From: Geodermatophilaceae bacterium
GTDB lineage: Bacteria > Actinomycetota > Actinomycetes > Mycobacteriales > Geodermatophilaceae
Direction: 5' to 3'
Assembly (NCBI GenBank): GCA_013696785.1
Contig: JACCXW010000287.1
Coordinates: 1-7,149 of the forward strand
DNA length: 7,149 nucleotides
Part shown: positions 1 through 6,156 of the stretch, one piece after another
How positions within the stretch are numbered: the first letter of the stretch is position 1
Layout of the letters: each line of letters begins with the position of its first letter
The notes under the pieces: generated by a model
What the model was told of the DNA's origin: nothing
What the model saw: only the letters and a program-made list of their open reading frames with translations
Databases searched by the model: none
Made by a program: the position numbers and the translations under genes

Positions 1-1020
1 CCCCCGGACACTGACCTGCCGCCGCCCCCGGACCCCGGCCAGCCCGCGCCGCCGCCCCAGTCGGGCGCCGAGGACCCCAACGTCATCGCCTCCGGGCTCG
101 ACACGCCGTGGGGTTTGGCGCAACTGCCGGATGGCTCGGCCATCGTGGGCGAGCGCCGTACCGGCCGGATCCTGAAGGTCTTCCCGGACCGCTCGCCGCC
201 GTTGGAGATCATGACGATCCCTGGTCTGGACTCCACCGGGGACGGCGGACTGCTCGGGCTCGCACTATCGCCGGCGTACACCGAAGACGCCCTCGTCTAC
301 GCCTACGCAACGACCGCGACGGACAACCGCTTGCTGCGCTTCACCCTGGGCGGCACACCGCAGGCCATCCTCACCGGGATCCCCAAGGGTGCCACCGGGA
401 ACGGCGGCCGGATCGCGTTCGGGCCGGATGAGCTCCTGTACGTCGGAACCGGTGACACCGGCAGACCCGAACTGTCGGCGGATGCCGCCAGTCTGGCCGG
501 CAAGGTGCTGCGGCTGGACATCTTCGGGAAACCGGCGCCGGACAACCCGGTCAGCACGTCACCGGTGTGGACCCGGGGGCACAGCAACATCACAGGCCTG
601 TGCTTCGACGGTGCCGATCGGCTGTTCGTCACTGAGTCGCTGAGCGATGAGTTCAGCTTGCTCGAGCCCGGCGCCGACTACGGCTGGCGCAACCGGCCGG
701 TGGATGCGGATGTGCCGACGAGGGTCTTCCCCGATGCCGGGCTCGGCGGCTGCGGGATCCTTAACCGGGTCGCCTTCCTCGGCGCTGTGGACGGCGAGCG
801 CATCCTGATCGCCATCCTGGACGGAAACGGCGACACGGTGGGCGAGCCGGAGGAATTCCTCCCTGGCAGCTACGGCCGGCTGCGGACGGTCGTCGTCGAT
901 CCGATCGGCGCCCTGTGGATCACGACCTCCAACCTGGACGGCCCCGGTCAGCCTGCTCCGACTGACGACCGGGTGCTGCGGGTGCCACCGCCGTCAGAGG
1001 CCGGCGGCGGCGTCAGCTGA
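1..1020 (+). CDS. PQQ-dependent sugar dehydrogenase-like protein (GSDH/sorbosone dehydrogenase family), 5'-truncated
   Basis: The frame is open from the first base, so the gene begins left of the window; an internal TTG at 115 is not the start, because the conserved segment TPWGLAQLPDG spans it. The visible 339 residues open with a Pro-rich linker (residues 1-20), as often found after an exported or lipoprotein signal, then a beta-propeller. Family-like pieces in order are TPWGL (35-39), GDGGLLGLALSPAY (about 81-94), GGRIAFGPDELLYVGTGDTG (about 136-155), LAGKVLRLDIFGKPAPDNP (about 165-183), WTRGHSNITGL and LLEPGADYGWRN (about 220-231). Soluble family members oxidise sugars or aldoses with PQQ outside the cytoplasmic membrane. 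The usual HGPxGGDE-like stretch before the LxEPGxNYGW motif reads ESLSDEF here, so cofactor binding or activity may differ. The gene converges on gatB with 30 bp between. The fold family is fairly sure; the substrate is unknown. Confidence 0.85.
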   Translation, partial: PPDTDLPPPPDPGQPAPPPQSGAEDPNVIASGLDTPWGLAQLPDGSAIVGERRTGRILKVFPDRSPPLEIMTIPGLDSTGDGGLLGLALSPAYTEDALVYAYATTATDNRLLRFTLGGTPQAILTGIPKGATGNGGRIAFGPDELLYVGTGDTGRPELSADAASLAGKVLRLDIFGKPAPDNPVSTSPVWTRGHSNITGLCFDGADRLFVTESLSDEFSLLEPGADYGWRNRPVDADVPTRVFPDAGLGGCGILNRVAFLGAVDGERILIAILDGNGDTVGEPEEFLPGSYGRLRTVVVDPIGALWITTSNLDGPGQPAPTDDRVLRVPPPSEAGGGVS

Positions 1021-1024
1021 CGCC
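1009..1024. terminator. 16-bp perfect palindrome at the stop codon, possible hairpin terminator
   Basis: GGCGTCAGCTGACGCC is a perfect dyad containing the TGA stop of the dehydrogenase-like gene (1018-1020). As RNA it could fold into a 6-bp stem with a 4-base loop. It sits between two convergent genes, where a bidirectional terminator would be expected, but there is no T-run on either side. A GC-rich hairpin without a U-tract is only suggestive, and the site could equally be a chance dyad or a protein-binding site. Confidence 0.3.
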
Positions 1025-1050
1025 TGCCCACCGGACGTTTCAGGGCGCGA

Positions 1051-2550
1051 TCAGGCCTGGTCGAGCCGGGCCAGGATGAGTTCCCGGACGACCTGCGCGT
1101 CGGCCTGCCCGCGGGTGGCCCGCATCACCGCACCTACGAGCGCCCCGGCCGCGGCGACCTTGCCGCCGCGCACCTTCGCAGCGATGTCCGGGGCGGCTGC
1201 GATCGCCTCGTCGACAGCCGTTCCGAGTTCTCCGGTGTCGCTCACCACCTCGAGACCACGCGCGGTGACGACCTCCTCCGGCGAACCCTCCCCCGCCAGC
1301 ACGCCGGACAGCGCCTGCCGGGCCAGCTTGTCGTTGACCCGGCCCGTGGTGACCAGGCCCGCAAGCTGCGCCACCTGCGCCGGAGTCACGGCCAGCTCCT
1401 CGAGTTCGACGCCCGACTCGTTCGCCCGGCGCGACAGGTCGCCGAGCCACCACTTCCGAGCGTCCTCCGCCGACGCGCCCGCAGCCACGGTCGCCTCGAT
1501 CAGGTCAAGCGCGCCGGCGTTGGTCAGCGCATCCATCTCCGCATCCGACAGTCCCCAGGTCGCCTGCAGCCGGCACCTCCTGGCTGAGGGCAGTTCCGGG
1601 AGGGTCGCCCGCAGCCGCTCGACCCACTCCGTGTCGGGGGCGAGCGGAACCAGATCCGGCTCGGGGAAATAGCGGTAGTCCGTCGCCTCCTCCTTCGACC
1701 GCCCGGCTGTGGACTCGCCACTGTTCTCGTGGAAGTGCCGGGTCTCCTGGATGACCCGCTGCCCCGCATCCAGGACGGCCGCCTGCCGGACTATCTCCGA
1801 CCGGACAGCACGCTCGACCGATCGGAGCGAGTTGACGTTCTTCGTCTCGGTGCGAGTCCCCCACGCGTCACTGTCCACACGCGACAGTGAAGTGTTGACG
1901 TCGCAGCGCATGCTGCCCTCCTCCATGCGCACGTCGGATACGCCGAGACTTCGCAGGATGCCGCGCAACTCGGTGACGTAGGCGCGGGCCACCTCCGGCG
2001 CGAGCGCACCGGTGCCTGGCACGGGCTTGGTGACGATCTCCACGAGTGGGATGCCGGCCCGGTTGAAGTCGACGAGCGAGTGCATCGACCCGTGGATTCG
2101 CCCCGTGGAACCGCCCACATGCAGCGACTTTCCGGTGTCCTCCTCAAGGTGCACCCGCTCGATCTCGATCCGGTACGCGACGCCGTCGAGCAGCACGTCG
2201 ACCCAGCCGTCGGTGCACAGAGGTTCGTCGTACTGGCTGATCTGGAAGTTCTTCGGCATGTCCGGGTAGAAGTAGTTCTTCCGGGCGAACCGGCACCACG
2301 ACGCGATGGAGCAGTTCAGCGCCAGGCCGATCAGGATCGTTGCCTCGATTGCCCGGGCATTGGCGACGGGGAGGGCGCCCGGTAGGCCCAGGCAGACGGG
2401 GCAGACCTGCGTGTTCGGTTCGGAACCGAAGCGGGTCGAGCAGCCGCAGAACATCTTCGACACGGTCCCGAGTTCGACGTGTGTCTCCAGGCCGATCACC
2501 GGGGCGTAGCGGGCCACGACGTCGTCGTAGGCAGACATGGTGAGAGTCAT
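1051..2550 (-). CDS. gatB: Aspartyl/glutamyl-tRNA amidotransferase subunit B
   Basis: GatB is the tRNA-binding and kinase-like subunit of GatCAB. It activates Glu or Asp on misacylated tRNA(Gln) or tRNA(Asn) so that ammonia made by GatA can amidate it. The 499 residues match the family length. Signatures are PVIGLETHVEL (17-27), two Cys pairs C35/C37 and C50/C53 in KMFCGC and QVCPVC (a putative metal site), ARKNYFYPDMPKNFQISQYD (89-108), MRCDVNTSLS, ETKNVNSLRSVERAV, and RSKEEATDYRYFPEPDLVPL. The YqeY-like tail ends in a region with GALVGAVMRATRGQADAQVV. The ATG at 2550 has AGGG six bases upstream; the ATG at 2538 has no comparable site. It lies 31 bp downstream of a small membrane-protein gene and is probably co-transcribed with gatC and gatA. 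Identification is near certain. Confidence 0.98.
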   Translation of the reverse strand: MTLTMSAYDDVVARYAPVIGLETHVELGTVSKMFCGCSTRFGSEPNTQVCPVCLGLPGALPVANARAIEATILIGLALNCSIASWCRFARKNYFYPDMPKNFQISQYDEPLCTDGWVDVLLDGVAYRIEIERVHLEEDTGKSLHVGGSTGRIHGSMHSLVDFNRAGIPLVEIVTKPVPGTGALAPEVARAYVTELRGILRSLGVSDVRMEEGSMRCDVNTSLSRVDSDAWGTRTETKNVNSLRSVERAVRSEIVRQAAVLDAGQRVIQETRHFHENSGESTAGRSKEEATDYRYFPEPDLVPLAPDTEWVERLRATLPELPSARRCRLQATWGLSDAEMDALTNAGALDLIEATVAAGASAEDARKWWLGDLSRRANESGVELEELAVTPAQVAQLAGLVTTGRVNDKLARQALSGVLAGEGSPEEVVTARGLEVVSDTGELGTAVDEAIAAAPDIAAKVRGGKVAAAGALVGAVMRATRGQADAQVVRELILARLDQA

Positions 2551-2581
2551 CGATTTCCCTGAGGTCCGGGCCGGCGGTCGC

Positions 2582-2872
2582 TCAGCTGAGACGGTAGTCC
2601 TTCGTGCGATCCTGGCTCGCCTCGTCGCGGTGGGTCAGCTGCGCCCGTTGCTGCCGGAACCAGATGATGTAGAGCCAGCTCGACAGCACGAACAGGACCA
2701 GCAGGGCGAGCCGCGCGGTGTTGAGCGCCACGTCCCATGACCACGTGAGGAGGCCGAGGACAAGCACCAGCAGGCACAGCAGTCCGACCAGGCGCCACAG
2801 CGCCGACGTGGCAAAGGACTCCCACGAGGGTCCGGGCGTGGGCCTCGGGGACGGGCCGGCCGGATGCGGCAC
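2582..2872 (-). CDS. Small two-helix membrane protein between gatA and gatB (96 aa)
   Basis: I do not recognise a named family. The frame stays open back to a TTG at 2965 (127 aa), but the GTG at 2872 has a full AGGAGG four bases upstream, so I chose it. The product has a Pro-rich N-terminus (1-16), a first hydrophobic helix at about 25-44 (LWRLVGLLCLLVLVLGLLTW), a second at about 54-72 (RLALLVLFVLSSWLYIIWF), and a charged tail (RQQRAQLTHRDEASQDRTKD). Arg just after helix 2 suggests a cytoplasmic tail. A 148-residue ORF in another frame starting at 2993 is Arg/Pro/Gly-rich with no hydrophobic pattern and looks like a shadow. The position suggests co-transcription with the amidotransferase genes; a functional link to them is not shown. 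The TTG start remains possible. Confidence 0.7.
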   Translation of the reverse strand: MPHPAGPSPRPTPGPSWESFATSALWRLVGLLCLLVLVLGLLTWSWDVALNTARLALLVLFVLSSWLYIIWFRQQRAQLTHRDEASQDRTKDYRLS

Positions 2873-2876
2873 GCTG

Positions 2877-2882
2877 CCTCCT
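2877..2882 (-). promoter_or_regulatory. Shine-Dalgarno AGGAGG deciding a GTG start
   Basis: The minus strand reads AGGAGG-CAGC-GTG. The consensus site with a 4-base spacer favours the GTG at 2872 over the upstream in-frame TTG at 2965 and an in-frame GTG at 2923, neither of which has a visible site. Confidence 0.6.
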
Positions 2883-2989
2883 GTCGTCCCTGCGCGCGGC
2901 GACGCCGCATCGACTGCCTCCACGGTGACACACGTGGGGCTGTTGGGGCGAGCCCGGGCACGCAACGTCTACGGCCGCTGACTGTGAGT

Positions 2990-3151
2990 TCATCGTGAAC
3001 GTCTCCGGCCGAGGCTCAGCACATAGCCCGAGACGACGGTGACGAGCCCTACCGAGGCGATGCCCAGGAAGATCACGTTGCCCGTCATGAGGTAGGCGGT
3101 GACGCCTGCCACCGCCGCCAACAGCGCGAGCAGCAACCCCAGGCCGACCAT
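2990..3151 (-). CDS. 53-residue membrane miniprotein coupled to gatA
   Basis: Its ATG (3151-3149) directly follows the gatA TAG (3154-3152) with no intervening base. It runs 53 codons to a TGA at 2992-2990. The product has two hydrophobic segments, about residues 2-22 (VGLGLLLALLAAVAGVTAYL) and 25-47 (NVIFLGIASVGLVTVVSGYVL), split by a short MTGN turn, and a basic end SLGRRRSR that should stay in the cytoplasm. Codon third positions are mostly G/C, as in the neighbours. No clear ribosome binding site lies before it, so translation most likely depends on ribosomes finishing gatA. I know no named function. It is short enough to be missed by length-filtered gene callers. Its reality rests on start-stop contact, hydrophobic pattern and codon use. 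Confidence 0.72.
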   Translation of the reverse strand: MVGLGLLLALLAAVAGVTAYLMTGNVIFLGIASVGLVTVVSGYVLSLGRRRSR

Positions 3152-4648
3152 CTACAGCGACTGCCCGGCGGCCAGGATCGGCTGCCCGTCGCGGCCCGCG
3201 ACGGCGGTCTCGACGGCGGCCGCCACCCGGTAGCAGCGGTCGTCGGCGAGGGCCGGTGCCATCACCTGCAGCCCGACCGGCAGCCCGTCGGACAGCCCGC
3301 AGGGCACGGAGATGGCAGGCGTACCGGCCAGGCTCGCCGGAAGGGTGCAGAGGTCGGCGGCGTACATCGCCATGGGGTCGTCGACCCGTGCTCCCAGCGG
3401 GAACGCCACCGTCGGGGTGGTCGGGGAGATGAGGACGTCGCAGGTCTCGAAAGCCGCGGCGAAGTCCCGGCTGATCAGCGTGCGGACCTTCTGCGCCTGT
3501 CCGTAATAGGCGTCGTAGTAGCCGCTGGACAGCGCGTACGTGCCCAAGATGACCCGGCGCTTCACCTCAGCCCCGAAGCCGGCCTCACGGGTCAGGGACA
3601 TGACCTCCTCCAGGCCGCGCACGCCGTCGTCGCCGACCCGCAAGCCGTAGCGGACCGCGTCGAACCGGGCCAGGTTGGACGAGCACTCGCTCGGGGCGAT
3701 CAGGTAGTACGCCGGCAGCGCGTAGCCGAAGTGCGGGCAGCTGACCTCCGTGATCGTGGCCCCGAGGTCGCTGAGCAGCTGGACGGCGCCGGCGAAGCTG
3801 TCCAGTACGCCGGGCTCGTAGCCGTCGCCGGACAGCTCCCGGACGACGCCGACCCGCAGGCCCGACAGATCGGCGCGAGCCCCTTCGCGGGCGGCCGCGA
3901 CCACCGCCGGGACGGGCGCGGCGATGCTCGTCGAATCGGCCGGGTCGTGTCCGCCGATGACCTCGTGCAGCAGCGCCGCGTCGAGCACGGTCCGCGTCAA
4001 GGGCCCGGCCTGGTCGAGACTGGAGGAGAACGCGATCAGGCCGTACCGGCTGACCCCGCCGTACGTGGGCTTGTGCCCCACCAGGCCGGTTACCGCGGCC
4101 GGCTGCCGGATGGAACCGCCGGTGTCGGTGCCGATCCCGAGCGGCGCCTCGTACGCCGACACCGCAGCCGACGAGCCGCCCGAGGAACCGCCGGGAACCC
4201 GGTCGAGGTCCCACGGGTTGTGGCTCGGGCCGTATGCCGAGTTCTCCGTGGACGATCCCATCGCGAACTCGTCCATGTTCGTCTTGCCGAGCATGACGAT
4301 GCCGGCCTCGCGCACCCGGCTGGTGATGGTGGCGTCGTACGGCGGGATCCAGCCCTGCAGGATCTTCGAACCACTGGTGCTCACCAGGCCCCGTGTGACG
4401 ACGACGTCCTTCATCGCCAGCGGTACGCCGGCCAGCGGCCCCAGCACCTCCCCCGCCGCCCGCTTCTCGTCCACCGCGCGGGCAGCGGCAAGCGCACCGT
4501 CGGCATCGACGCGCAAGAAGGCGTGGATCTTGGCGTCGACGGCAGTGATGCGGTCCAGATGCGCCTGCGCGACCTCGACCGCGCTGGCACCTCCGGCGGC
4601 GATCTCGGCGGCGAGCGCCGCGGCGTCCATTCTCGTGAGGTCGGTCAT
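3152..4648 (-). CDS. gatA: Aspartyl/glutamyl-tRNA amidotransferase subunit A
   Basis: GatA is the amidase subunit of GatCAB: it hydrolyses glutamine and passes ammonia to GatB through a channel. The protein is 498 residues, the usual family length. The amidase signature is intact. The triad Lys lies in VPLAMKD (K80), the cis-Ser in VPGGSSGGSSA (S155) and the nucleophile Ser in TDTGGSIRQPA (S179), each one residue beyond the known K79/S154/S178 of the Staphylococcus aureus enzyme. GKTNMDEFAMGSSTENSAYG and the region beginning HKPTYGGVSRYGLIAF are also typical. The ATG overlaps the gatC stop by four bases (ATGA), so the two are translationally coupled. The stop touches the start of the 53-residue membrane gene. 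Identification is near certain. Confidence 0.98.
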   Translation of the reverse strand: MTDLTRMDAAALAAEIAAGGASAVEVAQAHLDRITAVDAKIHAFLRVDADGALAAARAVDEKRAAGEVLGPLAGVPLAMKDVVVTRGLVSTSGSKILQGWIPPYDATITSRVREAGIVMLGKTNMDEFAMGSSTENSAYGPSHNPWDLDRVPGGSSGGSSAAVSAYEAPLGIGTDTGGSIRQPAAVTGLVGHKPTYGGVSRYGLIAFSSSLDQAGPLTRTVLDAALLHEVIGGHDPADSTSIAAPVPAVVAAAREGARADLSGLRVGVVRELSGDGYEPGVLDSFAGAVQLLSDLGATITEVSCPHFGYALPAYYLIAPSECSSNLARFDAVRYGLRVGDDGVRGLEEVMSLTREAGFGAEVKRRVILGTYALSSGYYDAYYGQAQKVRTLISRDFAAAFETCDVLISPTTPTVAFPLGARVDDPMAMYAADLCTLPASLAGTPAISVPCGLSDGLPVGLQVMAPALADDRCYRVAAAVETAVAGRDGQPILAAGQSL

Positions 4649-4950
4649 TGCTGGCCCGGATCGTCCAGGATGCGGGGTACGCGGAAGCGGCCGTCCTCGG
4701 CCGCGGGCGCGGCGGCCAACACCTCCTCGCGCGGCAACGACGGCCGCAGTTCATCAGGGCGAAGGACGTTGACTACCGGTACGGCGTGGCTCGTCGGCGG
4801 AATGTCGTCCGCGGCAACCTCCCCCACCCGGGCGACGGCGCCGAGGATGACGTCGAGCTGCCCCGCGAAGACATCCAGCTCGTCGTCGGTGACGGCCAGC
4901 CGGGCCAGCCGGGCGAGGTGCGCGACCTCCTCGCGCGAGATCGAGGCCAT
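4645..4950 (-). CDS. gatC: Aspartyl/glutamyl-tRNA amidotransferase subunit C
   Basis: GatC is the small subunit that wraps the GatA-GatB interface and stabilises the complex. The product is 101 residues, normal for the family, with the classic N-terminal helix ISREEVAHLARLARLAVTDD, then FAGQLDVILGAVARVGEV, then DDIPPTSHAVPVVNVLRPDE, and the C-terminal VPRILDD that packs into GatA. I chose the ATG at 4950 because the family starts at (M)xxISREEV and a GGAG lies nine bases upstream. The frame stays open further back to 5187, but that extension does not resemble GatC. It ends in a 4-base overlap with gatA. It is the first gene of the gat cluster, so its upstream region should hold the operon promoter. 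Confidence 0.96.
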   Translation of the reverse strand: MASISREEVAHLARLARLAVTDDELDVFAGQLDVILGAVARVGEVAADDIPPTSHAVPVVNVLRPDELRPSLPREEVLAAAPAAEDGRFRVPRILDDPGQQ

Positions 4951-5255
4951 GTAGGGCGTCTCCAGGAGTTCCGGGGGCTGGGCAACGGCCCGCAGTCTAC
5001 GGCGAGTGGCTGCACCTGCTGCGGACGTGCACCTCCGCCAACCGACGGATACGGGAGGCTTGGCTCGGCTGTGCCGCCAGGAGTTCAGCCGGTAGCGGGC
5101 CACGACCTCGGGCAGCCAATCGGGCTCGCCGAACTCGAGTCCATAGCTGGTCGCGAAAGCACTCGAATCCGGCCGGACGATGGTCAAGCGTGGAGCCTCG
5201 ATGTCCGCCGCCCATCATGGGCGTTCGCGGTGGGATGGTCACGGCCCGGAACTGA
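4951..5255. other. Gap upstream of gatC: leader region with coding-like in-frame extension
   Basis: This 305-bp stretch between divergent gatC and the 93-residue gene holds no gene I can confirm. On the minus strand the gatC frame remains open to 5187. The part from about 5187 to 5065 uses GC-ending codons and encodes a normal-looking mixture (for example SYGLEFGEPDWLPEVVARYR), while the part nearest gatC is Arg/Ala-rich and non-descript. It may be the remnant of a gene, a long gatC extension, or chance. A weak -10-like hexamer lies at 4994-4999. The plus-strand ORF through here looks like a shadow. Confidence 0.4.
4994..4999 (-). promoter_or_regulatory. Weak -10-like hexamer upstream of gatC
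   Basis: The minus strand reads TAGACT, which fits TANNNT, and would place a start site roughly 37 bases before the gatC ATG with the GGAG site inside the leader. No recognisable -35 sits 16-18 bases further upstream, so this is only a candidate. Confidence 0.2.
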
Positions 5256-5284
5256 TTGACGTCGGTCCCGGCGGGCGGGACGCT
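5256..5284 (+). promoter_or_regulatory. Candidate promoter giving a leaderless transcript
   Basis: TTGACG (5256-5261) is a near-consensus -35. Seventeen bases later comes GACGCT (5279-5284), which keeps only the A at position 2 and T at position 6 of the -10. A start site about seven bases on would fall at the ATG at 5292, giving a leaderless message, common in actinobacteria and consistent with the lack of a well-placed ribosome binding site. The alternative is that the TTG is itself the translation start of a 105-residue form. Confidence 0.3.
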
Positions 5285-5291
5285 TGTGCCT

Positions 5292-5573
5292 ATGGAGCTG
5301 CCTGCGGTGTCGACGGTTGCCCGCTGGGCCGCAGACGTCCGGGGCGAGGGCCGCGCCGTGCGGGTGGCCGCGCACGTCGACGCAGGTTTCCTGGTCCTGA
5401 GCACATGGAAGGCCGACGTCTGCGTGGGCACGGTCCGGCTGGTGCCGAGAGAGGCGGCGGAACTGATCGCCGGTCTCGCCGAGTGCTTGGCCGGTCTTGC
5501 CTGCGAACCCCCGGGCCCTACGTCGATGGTCTCGGACCTTCGCCGCCCCCACCTCGATGATCTTGGGAGATGA
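5292..5573 (+). CDS. Conserved-hypothetical-type protein, 93 aa
   Basis: No function is known to me. The core RVAAHVDAGFLVLSTWKADVCVGTVRLVPREAAELIAGLAECLAGL (about residues 23-68) resembles a widespread type of short actinobacterial protein. In that type a beta pair ending in VLS-W is followed by a C-V-TVRL strand and an amphipathic helix. There is no signal peptide or membrane segment, so it is probably cytoplasmic. I chose the ATG at 5292; in-frame GTG (5286) and TTG (5256) starts are possible, and neither has a strong ribosome site. The minus-strand ORF through the same bases is Ser/Thr/Pro-rich, the signature of an antisense shadow, which supports the plus strand. It stands alone, divergent from gatC and convergent with the 159-residue gene. 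Confidence 0.72.
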   Translation: MELPAVSTVARWAADVRGEGRAVRVAAHVDAGFLVLSTWKADVCVGTVRLVPREAAELIAGLAECLAGLACEPPGPTSMVSDLRRPHLDDLGR

Positions 5574-5584
5574 CCGGACTGAGC

Positions 5585-5667
5585 CGGCAACATCCCGAGA
5601 TCACCGAACGATGGGCGGCAACTCGCCGAGATCACGAGCGGACAGGGCCGATTCCCGGCAACGGCGA
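5585..5667. repeat. Degenerate direct repeats in the convergent intergenic gap
   Basis: Two units, about 5585-5610 and 5616-5640, share CGGCAAC, three variable bases, CCGAGATCAC and a following GA-CG ending. A third partial copy starting CGGCAACGGCG lies at 5656. The start-to-start spacing is 31 and 40 bases. Just upstream, GATCTTGGGAGATG over the stop of the 93-residue gene is an imperfect inverted match to CATCCCGAGATC in unit 1, so a hairpin is possible. This could be a dispersed intergenic repeat family or a terminator region. Confidence 0.5.
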
Positions 5668-5685
5668 CCGGTCAGGTCAGACCGG
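5668..5685. terminator. Inverted repeat over the stop of the 159-residue gene
   Basis: CCGGTC-AGGTCA-GACCGG is a perfect 6-bp stem with a 6-base loop, covering the TGA at 5679-5677. It could act as a 3'-end hairpin for the minus-strand gene, but no T-run follows. Confidence 0.3.
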
Positions 5686-6156
5686 CTCGAGGATCGCGAC
5701 CAGGTTGTGCCGGGCTCGGAGCCGAGCGCTGACGGCTTCCAACTGCGAGCGGCGGCCGACGAGAGCCGCGGGCCGCCTGCCGAGACGTGCCTGCAGGGCT
5801 ATCCAGACCGACGTCACAGCACCGAGGTCGGGAATCTCTGCGCGCAGGCTGCGCGCCATCGCCACCCGCCTGCCGCGGCGGGCCGGCTGTACTGCCGATG
5901 TGGTCACCGCAGTCGCGGGCCGGTCCCCGGACTCGACGCGCTCGAGCGGTGCCGGGATCACGAGTGCCCACAGCCGGTCGAAATCGACCGGCGGCCGCGG
6001 CGCAGAGCGTGAGCCGGTCATCAGGAAGAGATGTTCGCCGTCGTAGCACGTCAACTCGACGGCAATCACGCCATCACCGAGGTTCGTGAGCCTCGTGACC
6101 CGTCGTACGTCGAGCAGCACCTGCGAGCCGTGCTGCGGGCAATGCACCGCAAACAT
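5677..6156 (-). CDS. Uncharacterised protein with N-terminal CPxH motif, 159 aa
   Basis: I do not know its function. The frame is open upstream to 6375, but residues before MFAVHCPQHG overlap tetR and read as shadow, so I take the ATG at 6156. It overlaps the TGA of a 29-residue ORF as TGATG, a coupling arrangement. The N-terminal part, MFAVHCPQHGSQVLL through VELTCYDGEHLFLMTG (1-48), looks like a short beta domain seen at the start of many actinobacterial hypothetical proteins. C6, H9 and C37 might bind metal. Residues 50-100 are a Pro/Arg/Ser-rich linker. The C-terminal part (101-159) is helical and basic (SLRAEIPDLGAVTSVWIALQ, then RRSQLEAVSARLRARHN). No signal or membrane segment is visible. 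It lies downstream of tetR and has a copy of the putative TetR operator just upstream. Confidence 0.72.
   Translation of the reverse strand: MFAVHCPQHGSQVLLDVRRVTRLTNLGDGVIAVELTCYDGEHLFLMTGSRSAPRPPVDFDRLWALVIPAPLERVESGDRPATAVTTSAVQPARRGRRVAMARSLRAEIPDLGAVTSVWIALQARLGRRPAALVGRRSQLEAVSARLRARHNLVAILEPV

Noticed and set aside
2873..2989. Possible promoter between the two small membrane genes (TAGACG hexamer on the minus strand)
   Set aside because: There is no -35 partner at a suitable distance and no TANNNT match, so the evidence is too weak to list.
2547..2993. 148-codon minus-strand ORF starting with an ATG overlapping the 53-residue gene stop (ATGA)
   Set aside because: The overlap is tempting, but the translation is Arg/Pro/Gly/His-rich without structure, runs past the gatB start, and competes with a frame that has two clean membrane helices and an AGGAGG site.
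3585..4754. 389-codon minus-strand ORF overlapping gatA and gatC
   Set aside because: It is a same-strand, different-frame shadow dominated by Arg, Gly and His, with no recognisable domain.
3731..4954. 407-codon plus-strand ORF
   Set aside because: It lies antisense to gatA and gatC, whose catalytic and structural motifs are intact. The translation is Arg/Gly/Ala-rich, as expected for a high-GC shadow.
5154..5166. Partial resemblance of CGAAAGCACTCGA to the putative TetR operator
   Set aside because: It matches only the AAAGCAC core plus a shifted CGA, has no dyad, and is too short to separate from chance.
4997..5635. 212-codon minus-strand ORF over the 93-residue gene
   Set aside because: It is Ser/Thr/Pro/Arg-rich, the typical antisense signature of a real high-GC gene on the other strand.
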